A stretch of DNA of 64,000 nucleotides from Brachypterus glaber (GCA_958510825.1 OY294046.1:3782001-3846000), one strand, 5' to 3'. Positions 44,259 through 56,416 are shown, counted from the stretch's first letter. Notes: generated by a model from the sequence alone, not told the origin. Translations and numbers: made by a program.

Positions 44259-45191
44259 ATAAATTGTTCCCCGGTTCGACCTGTGGCCTCGAGCTTTTTA
44301 TGACGAATTATTAAGTTTCAAACATTTTCTAAGCAAAATTGACAAAAACACAGCTACTTGCAGTTTAGCTGGTTAAATCATAAGGTTTCGGATATAACCA
44401 GTAGTCGGCGTAAACTCAGTTATGACTCATCAACGTTGAAAATAAACACAGAAACATAGGCTTACGGAATAATTTTCCCGAATTATGAGGGAAAGTTTTA
44501 TAAAGTTCACTAAACAATACTTACTATACATATTAACTATACATATGCATATATATCGGTGTTTTTCAAAGAAAAAAACCGACATTCGATTTTTATCTTT
44601 TAAAAATACGAAAGTTTTTAATTTTTATTTATCGATAACTTTTTTCCCACCTTACTCGTTTAAATGGAATCATTAAAAAAAATCGAGATAAAAAGAAATA
44701 AAAATGTAAATATTTAAAACCTCAACGCTAGTGTCGACGCGGCGCCTATGCGAGTACTGGAAATTCGCCGAGTACTGGATATAACCTATGGTTATTATCC
44801 ACCATGCATGATCCGCTAGGTATTCGTACCACGTATAAAACCACAGAGGAGCAATAACTGAAACATTTTGGATATTATTTTCCCAAGTAGCACTAGTCAG
44901 TAAGCCCAAAATGGATTGTTATTACTTCAGTTCTCTTACTTATAATCTGCGCAATATGTCATTCTCGCTCATCATAGCGACAATATGCTTTTAGCTTTTG
45001 AAAGGATTTGGGTACTCGGTCCCGAAGGAATGCCTTGTTTGGTAGAAGCTTTTAAAGGTTTTTAATCATAGACATCGACTCCGGGAAGGCCCGGGAGCCC
45101 CCTCCTGGACTCATTACAGGGGGGGATATTGTATATACTTTTAAATAATACAAGAGTTTTAAAATGTTTAAATATATTTTTTGATTTTTTT
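44259..45191. other. No gene recognised
   Basis: A 78-codon minus-strand frame at 44,673-44,909 has no family motif or splice context. 45,062-45,125 is GC-richer (gaaggcccgggagccccctcctgg), with no assignment. Confidence 0.35.
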
Positions 45192-45866
45192 ACATCGGCA
45201 CTTAGTGCTAAGAGTGCCGATGTATTGAAATCTTCGCCGAAAAATCTTTGACCACGTTTTTTTTTCACATTTCTCGACGTTTTAGACCATTCTGAGTCGA
45301 AATCAGTAGAAAATTTTTTTTCGTCCGTCTGTCTGTCTGGGTGTAAACTCTCTAACTCCATTTCTACATGAGATATCGACTTGCGGTTTTTTGCATATTG
45401 TTTCTTATCGTATTCCGAAGAGCTGATTAGATTTTGGGGGTAAAGGGGTAAAAATAGGGTAAAACTCCTATTAGCGTTTTTTGTTTATAACTAAGGCAAT
45501 TATTATTGTATTTGGTTAATTTAGCACTTATATAAAAGATAATTTTAAACTGGTCAAAAAATGTTATATACAACGTTCTCCTAAAACGTATTGTTTTCGA
45601 GATATTGGCGTTTAAAGCAGTAAAAGGTTTTTTTAGCATATCTCACATATTTATAACCCAATTTCAAAAAATTATATTTTAAATAAAAGCTCTTTTTAAG
45701 CCCTATAAAAAATGTTATATACCGTTTTTTCCTAGAATATAATTTTTTAAAGATACAGAATTTAAAATCAAACAAGACACCTAGTTTGAAATTTGCAAAC
45801 TAGATGGCTCTAGTGTACAATAGTGCCGATGTTTTGACAAGGTGCTTGCAACGTTTCATCTAGTTT
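45192..45866 (+). mobile_element. HINE/Helentron-like hairpin family, copy 6 of 7
   Basis: Full-length with several short deletions (the hairpin loop lacks cta, and the G-rich block is shortened). Confidence 0.75.
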
Positions 45867-46680
45867 ATTTAATGAAAATTAATAACTTTATGTTATTTTT
45901 TACAAAAATATTGCTTTCCCTGGAATTTTAAAAAGTCGGAACATATGCATACAAGTTACAGATTGATCCTACGATAAATAATGAGCGGGTTATCGGCAAA
46001 AATATTAGTTTCTGCCCCTTTTTGCTTACTCGAATGTTAGCCATTTTTGACTTGGCGAAAACTACAGAGATTTTTTTTTGCATTTCCGGATTTTAAATGT
46101 CATAAAACGTCGAGAAAATGTTGGTTTGTTTGTCCGTCTGTTACACAGGCTCTGTTCGTATTTAAACTTTATAACTTTTGAAGGGAAGGTCCTATTTAAA
46201 AAGTTCTTTCACCAAATAATTCAGGACGTTTCTAGTTTAACTCACATCAAAAATGGTAAACAATGGGGTAAAAAAATACTAATATTTTTGGCGATAACTC
46301 CTTGTTATTGATTGTAGCACGAAAATTCTTACACAGAATTTTAAAAAGCATTTTAAATTTACCAAAACATTTATAAATCTTTGTCGTAAAACTATGAAAT
46401 TCCGCGATATATAGATATTACCGTTTCGACTTCTTTTATCATAAAAAGTTTATCTTCTAGACTTCTAGTGCCTTTCTAGCGTGAGTACATATTTCTCTCA
46501 GTTGTACTTGAAAACTCGGCCGCTATAAAAATACATTTTTCCTGGCCACTTGGCTTTGTACTTTTTATTTCCGGATATAATTTTTATTTTAATATTTGTT
46601 CTATATCCTGGAAAATGTGGAATATAGAATATATATTACTTTTCTCTATCTTAACGGATAAACCGAAGAAAAGTCGTTTT
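45867..46680. other. No gene recognised
   Basis: A gtttgtccgtctgtta stretch at 46,124-46,142 suggests the edge of another GTCT-containing repeat. Otherwise AT-rich. Confidence 0.35.
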
Positions 46681-47368
46681 ACATCGGCACTTAGTGCTAC
46701 TAAGAGTGCCGATGTATTGAAATCTTCGCCGAAAAGTCAAAATCTTTGACCACGTTTTTTTTTCACATTTCTCGACGTTTTAGGCCATTCTGAGTCGAAT
46801 CAGTAAAAAAAATTTTTGCGTAAGTCTGTCTGTCTGGGTGTAAACTCTATTTCTACATGAGATATCGACTTGCGGTTTTTTGCATATTGTTTCTTATCGT
46901 ATTCCGAAGAGCTGATTAGATTTTGGGGGTAAACGATTGGGGTAAGGGGGTAAAAATAGGGCAAAACTCTTATTTTTAGCGTTTTTTTCTTTATAATTAA
47001 GGCAATTATTATTGTATTTGGTTAATTTAGCACTTATATAAAAGATAATTTTAAATTGGTCAAAAAATGTTATAAACAACGTATTCCTAAAACGCATTGT
47101 TTTCGAGATATTGGCGTTTAAAGCAGTAAAAGGTTTTTTTAGCATATCTCACATATTTATAACCCGATTTCAAAAAATTATATTTTAAATAAAAGCTCTT
47201 TTTAAGCCCCATAAAAAATGTTATATACAGTTTTTTGCTAGAATATGTGTTAAAGATACAGAATTTAAAATCAAACAAAACACCTAGTTTGAAATTTGCA
47301 AACTAGATGGCTCTAGTGTACAATAGTGCCGATGTTTTGACAGGGTGCTTGCAACGTTTCATCTAGTT
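46681..47368 (+). mobile_element. HINE/Helentron-like hairpin family, copy 7 of 7
   Basis: Full-length; hairpin intact (cggcacttagtgctactaag). The GTCT run is only two units. Confidence 0.75.
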
Positions 47369-47824
47369 ATAATAAAACTTTAATTTTTTTTTGTCAACAT
47401 TATTTTTTTCAACATTTTCTTGTTTTTCATTGTGGCTAACGTCACGTTAGGTTTTAATGACGGCGCCTTCGCCAATGTTGTAATTTTTTTTATCTCAAAA
47501 AGTTATAGGGGCGAGCCACCTTTGAAAAACACGCGGTATATTTGTTTTTTTTTATTTTGTATTAGTAGAAATATGGTCAGGACCTCTTAGAAATTATGAG
47601 TAATTTTCTATGAAACAGAATTTAATGTTTTTAAGTATGTTAACAAACAATTAAAAAATATTAAAAAACCTTTTAAATTATATTTTAAAAACCAATTAGG
47701 AACCTTCAGGAAATTCTGGTTTAAAAGATTTTATCATGAACTTTTTTACTCGGATACAATACAATATAAGTGGGGTTGTGAGGCATGGTACTGCCTTTTA
47801 AATCACTGCGACCAATGAGATCTA

Positions 47825-48248
47825 CACGGAAAGAAATTAGTGGGCTCTGCGCTATACATTATAAGATATTTGGTAACAGTGGCAAATTATAGTGATTTAA
47901 GCTATAGATTATAAGGGACACAATAACTAATAATGTTAAAAATAAATTGGAAACGATTATATATATTACAGACACGATTATATTTATTACAGGCACTATT
48001 ATAAATTTACAGAAATTTTATTATATTATAAAAATTATTAGCACGGACAATAATTAAATCTATTTAAGCTATAAATGCCATACTATTTGTTATATTTTAT
48101 TATTCACTAAACAATTAAAGTATTTCATATAAATTTTTACACTGACTGCCATAATTGTAAGAGAAAGCCTTGTATTTATATAATAAGCGATTATAATTTG
48201 CTTGGTATGTGTGTTATAGCGCTCCTAGCTATAATTTTTTTTTCCGTG
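47825..48248 (-). mobile_element. 425-bp MITE family D, copy 2 (reverse), with readable empty site
   Basis: Flanked by TA (47,823-47,824 and 48,249-48,250). The paralogous LINE at 37,066-37,082 reads gagatctattgtgaat without it, with a single TA. That proves a TA target duplication and defines the element ends as CACGGAAAG…TTTCCGTG. Confidence 0.95.
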
Positions 48249-48270
48249 TATTGTGAATCCCCTTTACAAT

Positions 48271-48981
48271 TTAGTCCACATCAAACTTTAGGCTCCCAAA
48301 GAAGCCTAAGAGTTTTTTGGGGGCTACTTGGGATATATCTGCAGGTCTTGGGTATACCCGTTCTAGATATTGTAGCCTTTTGCGAGCAATGGCTTCGCAG
48401 AAGCACATAATGTGTTCGGCCGTTTCTGGTGCTTCTGAGCATATACGGCAAATGTCGATTTCAGATTTTCCCACTTTTTTAAGATGATATCTTAACGGGC
48501 AGTGTCCGGTTAACAGCCCTGTATAGGTCTTTAGGTCCAACTTGCTGAGATCGAGTATCTTTCTTGTTCGTTTAGGTTCATATTTTATGAATATTTTCGC
48601 CTGTCTTAAGTTTTGGTCTTTCCAATATCGAGTTTTGATTTTGGTTTCCCATTCCTTAATTCCCTCTACCTGATGGCTTTTGTTAAGGCCCTCTCTCGCG
48701 AGCGAGTCCGCAGCCTCATTGCCTTCAACACCCTCGTGTCCTGGCACCCACATCAAGGAAACCTTGTTGGTTTCTGCCAGTTGTTTGAGGGTTTCGTAGC
48801 ATTCCCAGGCACATGAACTTAGTGCCTTTAAAGCTGCTTGGCTATCCGAGAATATGCATATATTTTGCCCTCTTTTGCCCTTATTCAGGCATTCTTGAGC
48901 ACAAATTTTTATGGCGTATGTTTCCGCCTGGAAAATGGATAGAGTTTTCCCCTCTTTACTCGGATACTTATCCTTTTGCAA
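48271..48981 (-). pseudogene. LINE RNase H and Cys-rich C-terminus, 236 codons open
   Basis: The frame contains the RNase H active-site landmarks in order: FQAETYAI (Glu), FSDSQAALKAL (Asp) and LMWVPGHEGVEGNEAADSLARE (His, Asp). A conserved GLLTGHCPLRYHLKK region follows, then CRICSEAPETAEHIMCFC, a Cys/His-rich motif common after RNase H in I/LOA-type LINEs. It ends …LLGFFGSLKFDVD at 48,271. Compared with copy 1 it lacks 12 residues after SLAREG, an in-frame deletion, but is otherwise intact. Truncation of the reverse transcriptase region leaves it non-autonomous. Confidence 0.88.
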
Positions 48982-48996
48982 TATTCCTACAACTTA

Positions 48997-49558
48997 ACAT
49001 GTTAAACATTCTTTTGTGACATATTTGACCTAGGTAGTAATTACATTTAACAGGAAAAAAGTAGGTATATTAAAGTCCACTTAAAAATTTCCCTAAAGGC
49101 AAAACTTTTTTGTTCAAAGAATATGCATATTTTCCTAATAAAGAAACATCAAACACCAGCTTTGTGTAATTCGAAAATACTAAGCTTGGTATTGTTTTAT
49201 ACAGTTCCCTAAAGATTTTTAGTCTTTCAAGAGGGCATTTTTCTCCTAAAGAGGAACTATCGACCTAAAATTTCAATTCTTTTTATTATATTATTTACAG
49301 CGCCTGCGCTGGATCTATAAAATAATATACGGTAGTTTCGAATTTTCAAAAATTTTCAGAAATCGTCCTAGACAAAAAATTCTTGGATATAAATTTGTTT
49401 CATGAAAAAATAAGCAACTTTTTATGTTTTTGAAATTTAAAATGAGCTAAGGAAGGTTTAAGTTTATTTCGAAAGGGTTCTATTGGCCTATTTTAATAAA
49501 AAAAAACATACTTTATTACTGAATAAAATAAATTCAAAAGATAATATTTAAAAATTTA
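48997..49558. other. No gene seen
   Basis: AT-rich single-copy DNA up to the next MITE. Confidence 0.35.
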
Positions 49559-50276
49559 CAGAGCGGTCCAAAAGTCACCCCCCCCCTCTTAACTTTTGAA
49601 CGAGTTTAGATATCGACTTCAAACTCTTAAATAAGACAACTTAAACTATCTTTAAGCATATATTTGATACTTTTAGCTCTTAAAATGTGGGCAGGGGGGC
49701 ATGGGGCGACATTTTTTTAAATGGAAAGGTGGGTCGTGTGATACATCATTTTAAAGCTTATAAAATTCTCCATTTAACTGTAAATTTTTTATTTTTTTTA
49801 AACATTTTTTTTGGGTTTAAAATAGGGTTGAAAATGGGTATTTTAGTCAAAATTTCTCTAAGAATCCAAACTATTTTTTAAAAATGCCTAATTTCATAAT
49901 GAAAAAAAAGTAAATTATACTTTTAAACTAATTTTAGTTGACATAAATAAAAATTAACAAAAAAAAACTTAAAAATTTATTTTTTTAGCACAAAAAACTG
50001 AAAAATCAAAACCTTAAAAAACATGTTTAAAAATTTTAAAAATGTATGGTTATATAGAGAATTTTAAAGGCTTTAAAATGATGTATCACACGACCCCCCT
50101 TTCCATTTAAAAAAATTTCCCCCCATGCCCCCCTGCTCACATTTTAAGAGATAAAAGTATCAAATATATGCTTAAAGATAGTTTAAGTTGTCTTATTTAA
50201 GAGTTCTAAATTTGAAATCGATATCTCAACTCGTTCAAAAGTTAAGAGGGGGGGGGGTGACTTTTGGACCGCACTG
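49559..50276. mobile_element. Tc1-type palindromic MITE (family C), copy 3 (718 bp)
   Basis: TA-flanked (49,557-49,558 and 50,277-50,278). CAGAGCGGTCCAAAAGTCAC at left and ggaccgcactg at right. Near-complete self-complementarity; the C-run and G-run lengths differ between arms. Confidence 0.85.
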
Positions 50277-50578
50277 TATATAGGATGCTTGAAGAAAAAA
50301 TATTATGTTTCTCCGCTTCGCGTCGTCCGTAAATTCTACAGACTAGTAAAAAAAAGCTTCACTTTTCCTCTTAGTAAAACAATATACTATTTTTGGGGTC
50401 CAAAGTAAACGTATAATACTTCTCCGCTGTGAAGTTACGAGGAGTATAATAATTACTATATTTATTATTCATTAAATAAAGTAACCCTTAAGTTAATAAC
50501 TTCTATAATTTAATTATCTACCATTAAAATATAATTACCACACTTTGTTGAAAATAAACTTTATTGTACAGTAGGGTG
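50277..50578. other. No gene seen
   Basis: Short single-copy stretch with two inverse words (gcgaagcg-type, 50,312-50,440). Confidence 0.3.
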
Positions 50579-51715
50579 CCCAGGACCTACGGAATTGTTG
50601 GGGTCCCACCCCTCAAAATTGTTCCTTTAGATGACAGAACAACCCTGATTTTTTTTTAGATTTTTAAAAAAATATTTGGAGGTCCCGCCCGGCGTTTTTT
50701 TAAATAGAAAATCATGTGAAGGGATTTTATTTTTTTAAGGATATAATAACTTTGATATGGAACGTTTATGGAACAAAAAAGTGTTTCTGGATAATAAAGG
50801 AATATTCTCAATTTTTATGTCCCTCTAAAAAAATAGAACGGATTTTTTATGAGGTAAAAATGGTAAAAATTGACAAATGAGGTTAATAAAGGCTAGAAAA
50901 AACTGCACTTAGAATTTTTTCCAAAGAGTAATTTTTTTCTAGGGTATTCTCCAATATGTCTGAATTCAGGGTTTATACTTACTTTTTTGAAAAAAAGTAC
51001 AGGGTGTCCAAAAAATAATTAAATATCTCAATAAAAGTTAAAAAAATGCATTAAATTGCAATAAAATTTCAGTTTTGTAGAAAATAAATAAAAAATGTTT
51101 TCAAAATGCCTTTTTTTTTAAATCCGAAAAAAAATCGGACACACCTAGTTATAAAAATAAATACATTTCAAAGCAATTTGTACATATTATTATGCGCTTT
51201 GGCCCAAATATCATCTCTTTAATCGAAATAAAGTGATTTTTTTACAATTTATGGGATTGGTGATTTTTTTTTTGACATCCTGTTCTTTTTCTCGAAAAAA
51301 TAAATATGGGGCGTTAATTGGTATCATGAATTTCTAAAAAAAAATAACCTATGAGAAAAATTTCTAAGTAACCTTTTTTGTAGCATAAATAAGCTTCATA
51401 CATCAATTTTTGAAATGTTTTTACCCTGGTAAAGTTATTTTTTCATGTAAAAGGGTATTTTTTTTTTGTATATTCCCTTATTATTCAAAAATAAGTTCCC
51501 CTTCTAAAATCGCCGGATTTCAATCTTTTTATTTTTAAATAACAATAAAAAGAGTTAACATGTTTTCGCTCTCAAAAACCCGCCGGGCGCGACCTCTAAA
51601 TATTTTTTTAAAAATCTCAAAAGAATTGAGGGTTGGTTTTTGACCTAAATATACATTTATATAGGATGGGACCCTAAAAAAATCCATTTTTTAAGTTTGA
51701 CTGGACACCCTATTG
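50579..51715. mobile_element. TA-flanked palindromic element (CAGTAGGGTG ends), 1,137 bp
   Basis: TA at 50,577-50,578 and 51,716-51,717. The left end, CAGTAGGGTGCCCAGG, is matched by …CTGGACACCCTATTG. Inward, ggtcccgcccggcg pairs with cgccgggcgcgacc (near 51,580), and aaaatgttttcaaaat-type words pair near the centre. No transposase frame is visible. Confidence 0.7.
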
Positions 51716-51907
51716 TACATACTGTTCACAGTCTGCAGTTAGAAAAGTATGCCATTTAATTTTCAAATTTTAAAAATTGGGACTTTGGGTATTTTTTGTG
51801 GGCACATAGTGTAAAAATACATAAAATTTAGTTTTAAATAGTGTCTTATACTTTAAATTTGATGCCCTATGAGCCAATATATTTGACCACTATAATTCGG
51901 CCATGTA

Positions 51908-52075
51908 CAGCTTGTCAAACGTAGGAAGAGACGTGGAAATGTAAGAGAAAGTATTCGGAGGAAGAAAGATAGGCGGTACGCGCAACTGGTGAATTCAGCC
52001 GCTGTTCAGTGCGCACTAGGGGGCTTGCTTATCCAATATTAAAAACTCACGTGTCTTCCTACGTTTAACGAGCTG
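51908..52075. mobile_element. 168-bp TA-flanked MITE
   Basis: TA at 51,906-51,907 and 52,076-52,077. CAGCTTGTCAAACGTAGGAA at left; the right end is the inverse with two or three changes (ttcctacgtttaacgagctg). It has a slightly GC-richer core. Confidence 0.8.
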
Positions 52076-52561
52076 TAGGTATCTTGTACTTTAAATAAGG
52101 GGACGTCCATAAAGTATGTCACTCTGAGTGACTTTATGGACATACTTTAGTTACTTACTTATATGGGAAAGGAGTGTCCAGAAGTATGTGACACTGTTGT
52201 AGTTGTCAACATCTAGCAATAGATGGCGCTTAAGAGTACATCAATCTCATGACATTATTTATTTCGTAAATAAAGTCGAAGAATGTTTTCTTAATCAGCG
52301 TTTTTCTAGATTACGATCACGAATACCTCACCAGTGGTAAGCCACAAAAAGGTTAAAAATATTCTCAAGCAGTAATGGTGCTCACCAAATTGGTTACACC
52401 AATCCCGGACAGATGCAACTCAAGCATCAGTGAGCTATTCACTACCCCCTCTCTTACCACCTCTCTCCATTACCCTCCCCCACCCGATACTTCTGTCAGT
52501 CTACCAATATCACTCTGTACGATGATTAGAAAATAGATTGATGGAATATTTAAATAATATT
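52076..52561. other. No gene; fold-back and C-rich stretch
   Basis: 52,105-52,153 forms a hairpin (gtccataaagt…actttatggac, with atgtcactctgagtg between). 52,440-52,500 is pyrimidine-rich (ccccctctcttaccacctctc) without a motif. Confidence 0.5.
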
Positions 52562-52894
52562 TTTATCCAGTACATACAGATAATAAGAGAATTACCAGCT
52601 TTATTTTAAATAGATAAACTCAATAATAACCCCCGCGTGGCTTTTACTTTATTGAGTGGATAATTATTTATTTTACCCACTCAACTGTCACTTGTCAAAT
52701 TATTTTCTTGTAAATGTCATTAAAATTTTTAATAAAAATATGAATTCCTAAGCTATTTATTGAATAAAACCTTGTATGGCACTCATGGGTAAACCGATAT
52801 TGCCCTCTCGAAAATTAACCTGCTTGGCTGACGCCTCGTTAATTTTCTCATGAACAATATCTTACTTTACCCACTAGTACCATAAATAACTATT
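52562..52894 (+). mobile_element. Dispersed 330-bp repeat (aataacccccgcgtggc family), copy 2
   Basis: Nearly identical to 24,752-25,082. Confidence 0.85.
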
Positions 52895-53251
52895 ATAATT
52901 TTGTTCAAAATTATAAATTTATGTTCTTTAAAATACAAAGCAATGATACCAAATCAAACCACGGATTGTTTACCAATGCATTTAATAAGGAGCGGATTCA
53001 TTTAAATTATATTACCCATAAATTTTTATTTCATTTTAATAAGTGGATTAGTTACAAATTACTTATAAAGCTTTTAAATACTTCAATTCAATTAAGTATT
53101 TATTCAGTTAGTTTAAGTTCGTTTTGGGCAAAAATACCTAACCTTAGGTTAAGAAAATAGCTAAGATTCTTAGCTATTTTCTTTAAAAAAGTCGGTTGTT
53201 TTCCTTAAAATCTCGGTCTTTTTTTCGCAGTAACATTTATTTGTTATATTA
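52895..53251. other. No recognised gene
   Basis: A 79-codon plus-strand open frame (52,921-53,160) gives a Lys/Asn/Leu-rich peptide with no family motif. I regard it as chance in AT-rich DNA. 53,155-53,190 holds a small inverse word pair (gaaaatagctaag/cttagctattttc). Confidence 0.4.
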
Positions 53252-54246
53252 GGGTGGTCCAATTTTTTTAATTTTGTTTATTTGTCGTGCTAGAGTAAAA
53301 ATTTATATAGAAACCCCTAAGTAGTACTTTCGGGGCCCTAAAAACCCTTAAATCACTCTAATATCGATAAAATTCTTATAAAACAAGCCGTAGTGTTTGT
53401 AATTTTATAAAATTTTAAAGCCTTGATATCTATATTTTTTCTTTTTGAGTATCAAAATAATCCTGCAAAATCTTAGCCTGATTAAAAGTTTCTAACCCGT
53501 GCCAAAAAGGCCTCGAAATTGCCCCTAAATTTCGAAAAGGTGAATTTTCTATTAAATTGTGCAACTGACGAATTTTAAATATTAAATAATCAAGTTTATA
53601 AGGCACATTTTTTTTTATATAAACCTTTTTTGATTACGTATATTACGCTACGAGTATGGGGTCTAAGCGTCATTAAACAATATTTAATTCAAGGCATTTG
53701 AAAAATATGTTAGGACCTTGTTCCAAATTTTATTTTGAATAGACCTATTGTAAAAATAGTTAAAATATTAGGCAATTCGAAAAACATATATCCGCCCCAA
53801 AATTTTGAGCTGTTTTCTATTTTATTTGAAATAGATCAATTTTAATATGTACTTAAATATTAAGCTAGTCCAAAAACATATATCCATGTCTAAGCGCCAA
53901 AAAGGGTCGGTTAGATAGACAAAATCGCTAAATTTCATTAAAGGTGCACTTTTTCGAAATTTTGGGACAATTTCGGAGCCTTGTTGGCACGGGTTAGAAA
54001 CTTTCGATCGGGCTGAGATTTTTCAGGCTTGTTTTTATAATTAAAAAAAAAATAGATATCAAGGCTTTTAAATTTTATAAAATTACAAACGCCAGGGCTG
54101 GTTTTATAAGAATTTTATCGAAATTTGCGTGATTTAAGGATTTTAGGGCCCCAAAACAACCCCTTAAGGTTCTCTATCTAAATTTTTACTGTAAGGGCGT
54201 TCTAACCAGCACAAACAAAAGAGGTTTAAAAAAAAATGGACCACCC
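53252..54246. mobile_element. 995-bp TA-flanked palindromic element (GGGTGGTCC ends)
   Basis: TA at 53,250-53,251 and 54,247-54,248. GGGTGGTCCAATTTTTTT at left and its inverse at right. Long arms pair throughout (ctctaatatcgataaaattc, ttctaacccgtgccaa and their inverses near 54,100 and 53,980), leaving a roughly 350-bp central loop. Confidence 0.8.
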
Positions 54247-54730
54247 TAATGTTATATACCTAACTTTCTTCTCTCCCGAGGTCGCTCGAAAGCAAAAAAT
54301 TATCTCCGTGTAATGTATACATTTTTATGTAATTTAAATATCTCTAGTCAATCAGGAGTTATATATTTTATGTAAAATAATTTTAATTATGTACACTTTA
54401 TTTCCAAAAAAAAGTAGTTCAACTGCATGTAAACAAACGTCATTAAAATTCTTTTAGAAAAAAAAACTTTTTAATAAGTTCAATTATTCTTGTAAAAGAT
54501 CTTATTATTAAGTCTAAAATGATAAAAATTTAATTAATTTTAAAGCTCTTCATATTTATAAAAGATTGAGTTCAAATCTGGAGGAGATTTTACGGAACGA
54601 ATTCTCTGGAGTTTCCATCTAATTCAGTGGTATTAAATGAACGTAATTCTCTTTGCTTTTTTTTTAGATACATTCTTTTCCATGTCCTTAAAGACAATTG
54701 CCTTCTGATAAAACCTATTATTTAATAACA
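54247..54730. other. No gene seen
   Basis: AT-rich; no relative in the window. Confidence 0.3.
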
Positions 54731-55669
54731 TTATTTTTGAAGCATATCGAAAAATTTCAAAAGCATTGAAAATTAAAAAAGAATGGGGGTCAATTTTGCA
54801 TAACATAGTCAAATTTCCTCTGAATAAACATTTAAAAAAAAATCATATCACATCATATCTCTTACGTAATATAATTCCTTGCAATGATCAAACCTACGGA
54901 AACACCAAATTCTTAGGACTTTTTGAAGCATATCGAACAATTTCAAAAGCATTGAAAATTAAAAAAGATTTGGGGTAATTTTTGCGTAAGATAGTATAAA
55001 TTTCCTTTGAATAAATATTTATAAAAAAATCATATCACATCATATCTCTTACGTAATATAATTCCTTGCAATGATCAAACCTACGGAAAACACCAAATTC
55101 TTAGGACTTTTTGAAGCATATCGAACAATTTCAAAAGCATTGAAAATTAAAAAAGAATGGGGGTCAATTTTGCGTAACATAGTCAAATTTCCTCTGAATA
55201 AACATTTTTAAAAAAATCATATCACATCATATCTCTTACGTAATATAATTCCTTGCAATGATCAAACCTACGGAAAACACCAAATTCTTAGGACTTTTTG
55301 AAGCATATCGAACAATTTCAAAAGCATTGAAAATTAAAAAAGAATGGGGGTCAATTTTGCGTAACAGTTAAATTTCCTCTGAATAAACATTTTTAAAAAA
55401 ATCATATCACATCATATCTCTTACGTAATATAATTCCTTGCAATGATCAAACCTACGGAAAACACCAAATTCTTAGGACTTTTTGAAGCATATCGAACAA
55501 TTTCAAAAGCATTGAAAATGAAAAAAGAATAGGGGTCATTTTTGCGTAACATAGCAAAAATTTCCTTAGAACAAATATTTTTAAAGAAATCATCACATCA
55601 TATCTCTTATGTAATATAATTCCTTGCAATGATCAAACCTACGGAAAACACCAAATTCTTAGGACTTCA
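54731..55669 (+). repeat. 186-bp tandem array (five units) derived from a LINE fragment
   Basis: The anchor ggacttttt recurs at 54,916, 55,104, 55,291 and 55,476, with the final ggacttcac at 55,662 (spacings 185-188). Each unit contains the words accaaattcttaggactt, which translate as TKFLGL, a hallmark of LINE reverse transcriptase. They are followed by non-RT sequence (gaagcatatcgaacaatttc). Unit 1 lacks one A in its ggaaacacc word. Confidence 0.92.
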
Positions 55670-55755
55670 CCTAGACAAAAATTTAAGTTGGAATACCCAG
55701 CCTAAAGAGCTAGGAAAAGAAATATACCCACTCTATGTTTTCTATAAGGGTGCAT
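55630..55755 (+). pseudogene. LINE reverse transcriptase thumb-region fragment
   Basis: At the right edge of the array the TKFLGL word continues into TKFLGLHLDKNLSWNTQPKE and on for about 15 residues to TAA. FLGLHLDKNLSW is a recognisable conserved segment of insect LINE reverse transcriptases. Nothing else of the element is visible nearby, so this is probably the source sequence from which the 186-bp unit's edge was copied. Confidence 0.7.
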
Positions 55756-56113
55756 AAGCCCTATTTTAACTTGGACACATTAAACATAGTTTATTTCTCT
55801 AATTGTTGGCTATGCTTGGCCTGAGAGCCACAGATTTCTGTAGGAGGCTGTTTACAGTTATTAACATTCTAACATTAACGGGTCTCTACATATATGAACT
55901 TTTTGGTTTGGACTTTGCCAAATAATCTTGCTTCTTTCTTGATTTCCTCCTTGTAGTTTTTTTTTCAAAATAACACTTATTGGAATTTTTTTTTTACCCA
56001 ATAGAAATATATTTTTCCTAAACCCAATTTAGTGTATTGTTAAAAAAGCAACAATATTTTTGGAAGAGATGGTATTATGGCTATATGCTACCTTTCCGTT
56101 TTAAAGAATACTT
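55756..56113. other. No gene seen
   Basis: AT-rich; no repeat relative recognised. Confidence 0.3.
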
Positions 56114-56416
56114 TTTATCCAATACGTACAGATAATAAGACAATTACCAGCTTTATTTTAAATAGATAAACGCAATAATAACCCCCGCGTGGCTTTTACT
56201 TTATTGAGTGGATAATTATTTATTTTACCCACTCAACTGTCACTTGTCAAATTATTTTCTTGTAAATGTTATTAAAATTTTTAATAAAAATATGAATTCC
56301 TAAGCTATTTATTGGATAAAACCTTGTATGGCACTCATGGGTTAACTGACGCCTCGCAGGTTAATTTTCTCATGGGCAATATCTTACTTTACCCACAAGA
56401 ACCATAAATAACTATT
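56114..56416 (+). mobile_element. Dispersed 330-bp repeat, copy 3, abutting the VMAT exon
   Basis: As 24,752-25,082 but with a deletion of about 30 bp in the centre (…actcatgggttaactgacg…). It ends 30 bp before the predicted splice acceptor boundary of the VMAT exon. Confidence 0.85.

Larger units (their letters stand above)
47752..48996 (-). mobile_element. 5'-truncated LINE with RNase H domain, copy 2, carrying MITE D
   Basis: Minus strand, same 3' end as 37,006-37,700. A 424-bp MITE (47,825-48,248) sits in the 3' untranslated region at a TA. Homology to copy 1 resumes immediately on the other side. Confidence 0.85.

Noticed and set aside
6213..47278. Many Lys/Phe/Tyr-rich minus-strand frames of 60-103 codons
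   Set aside because: All coincide with the seven hairpin-family copies and shift or break between copies. They are repeat shadows.
52921..53160. 79-codon open frame
   Set aside because: Composition follows the AT-rich background; no homology recognised, no splice or promoter context.
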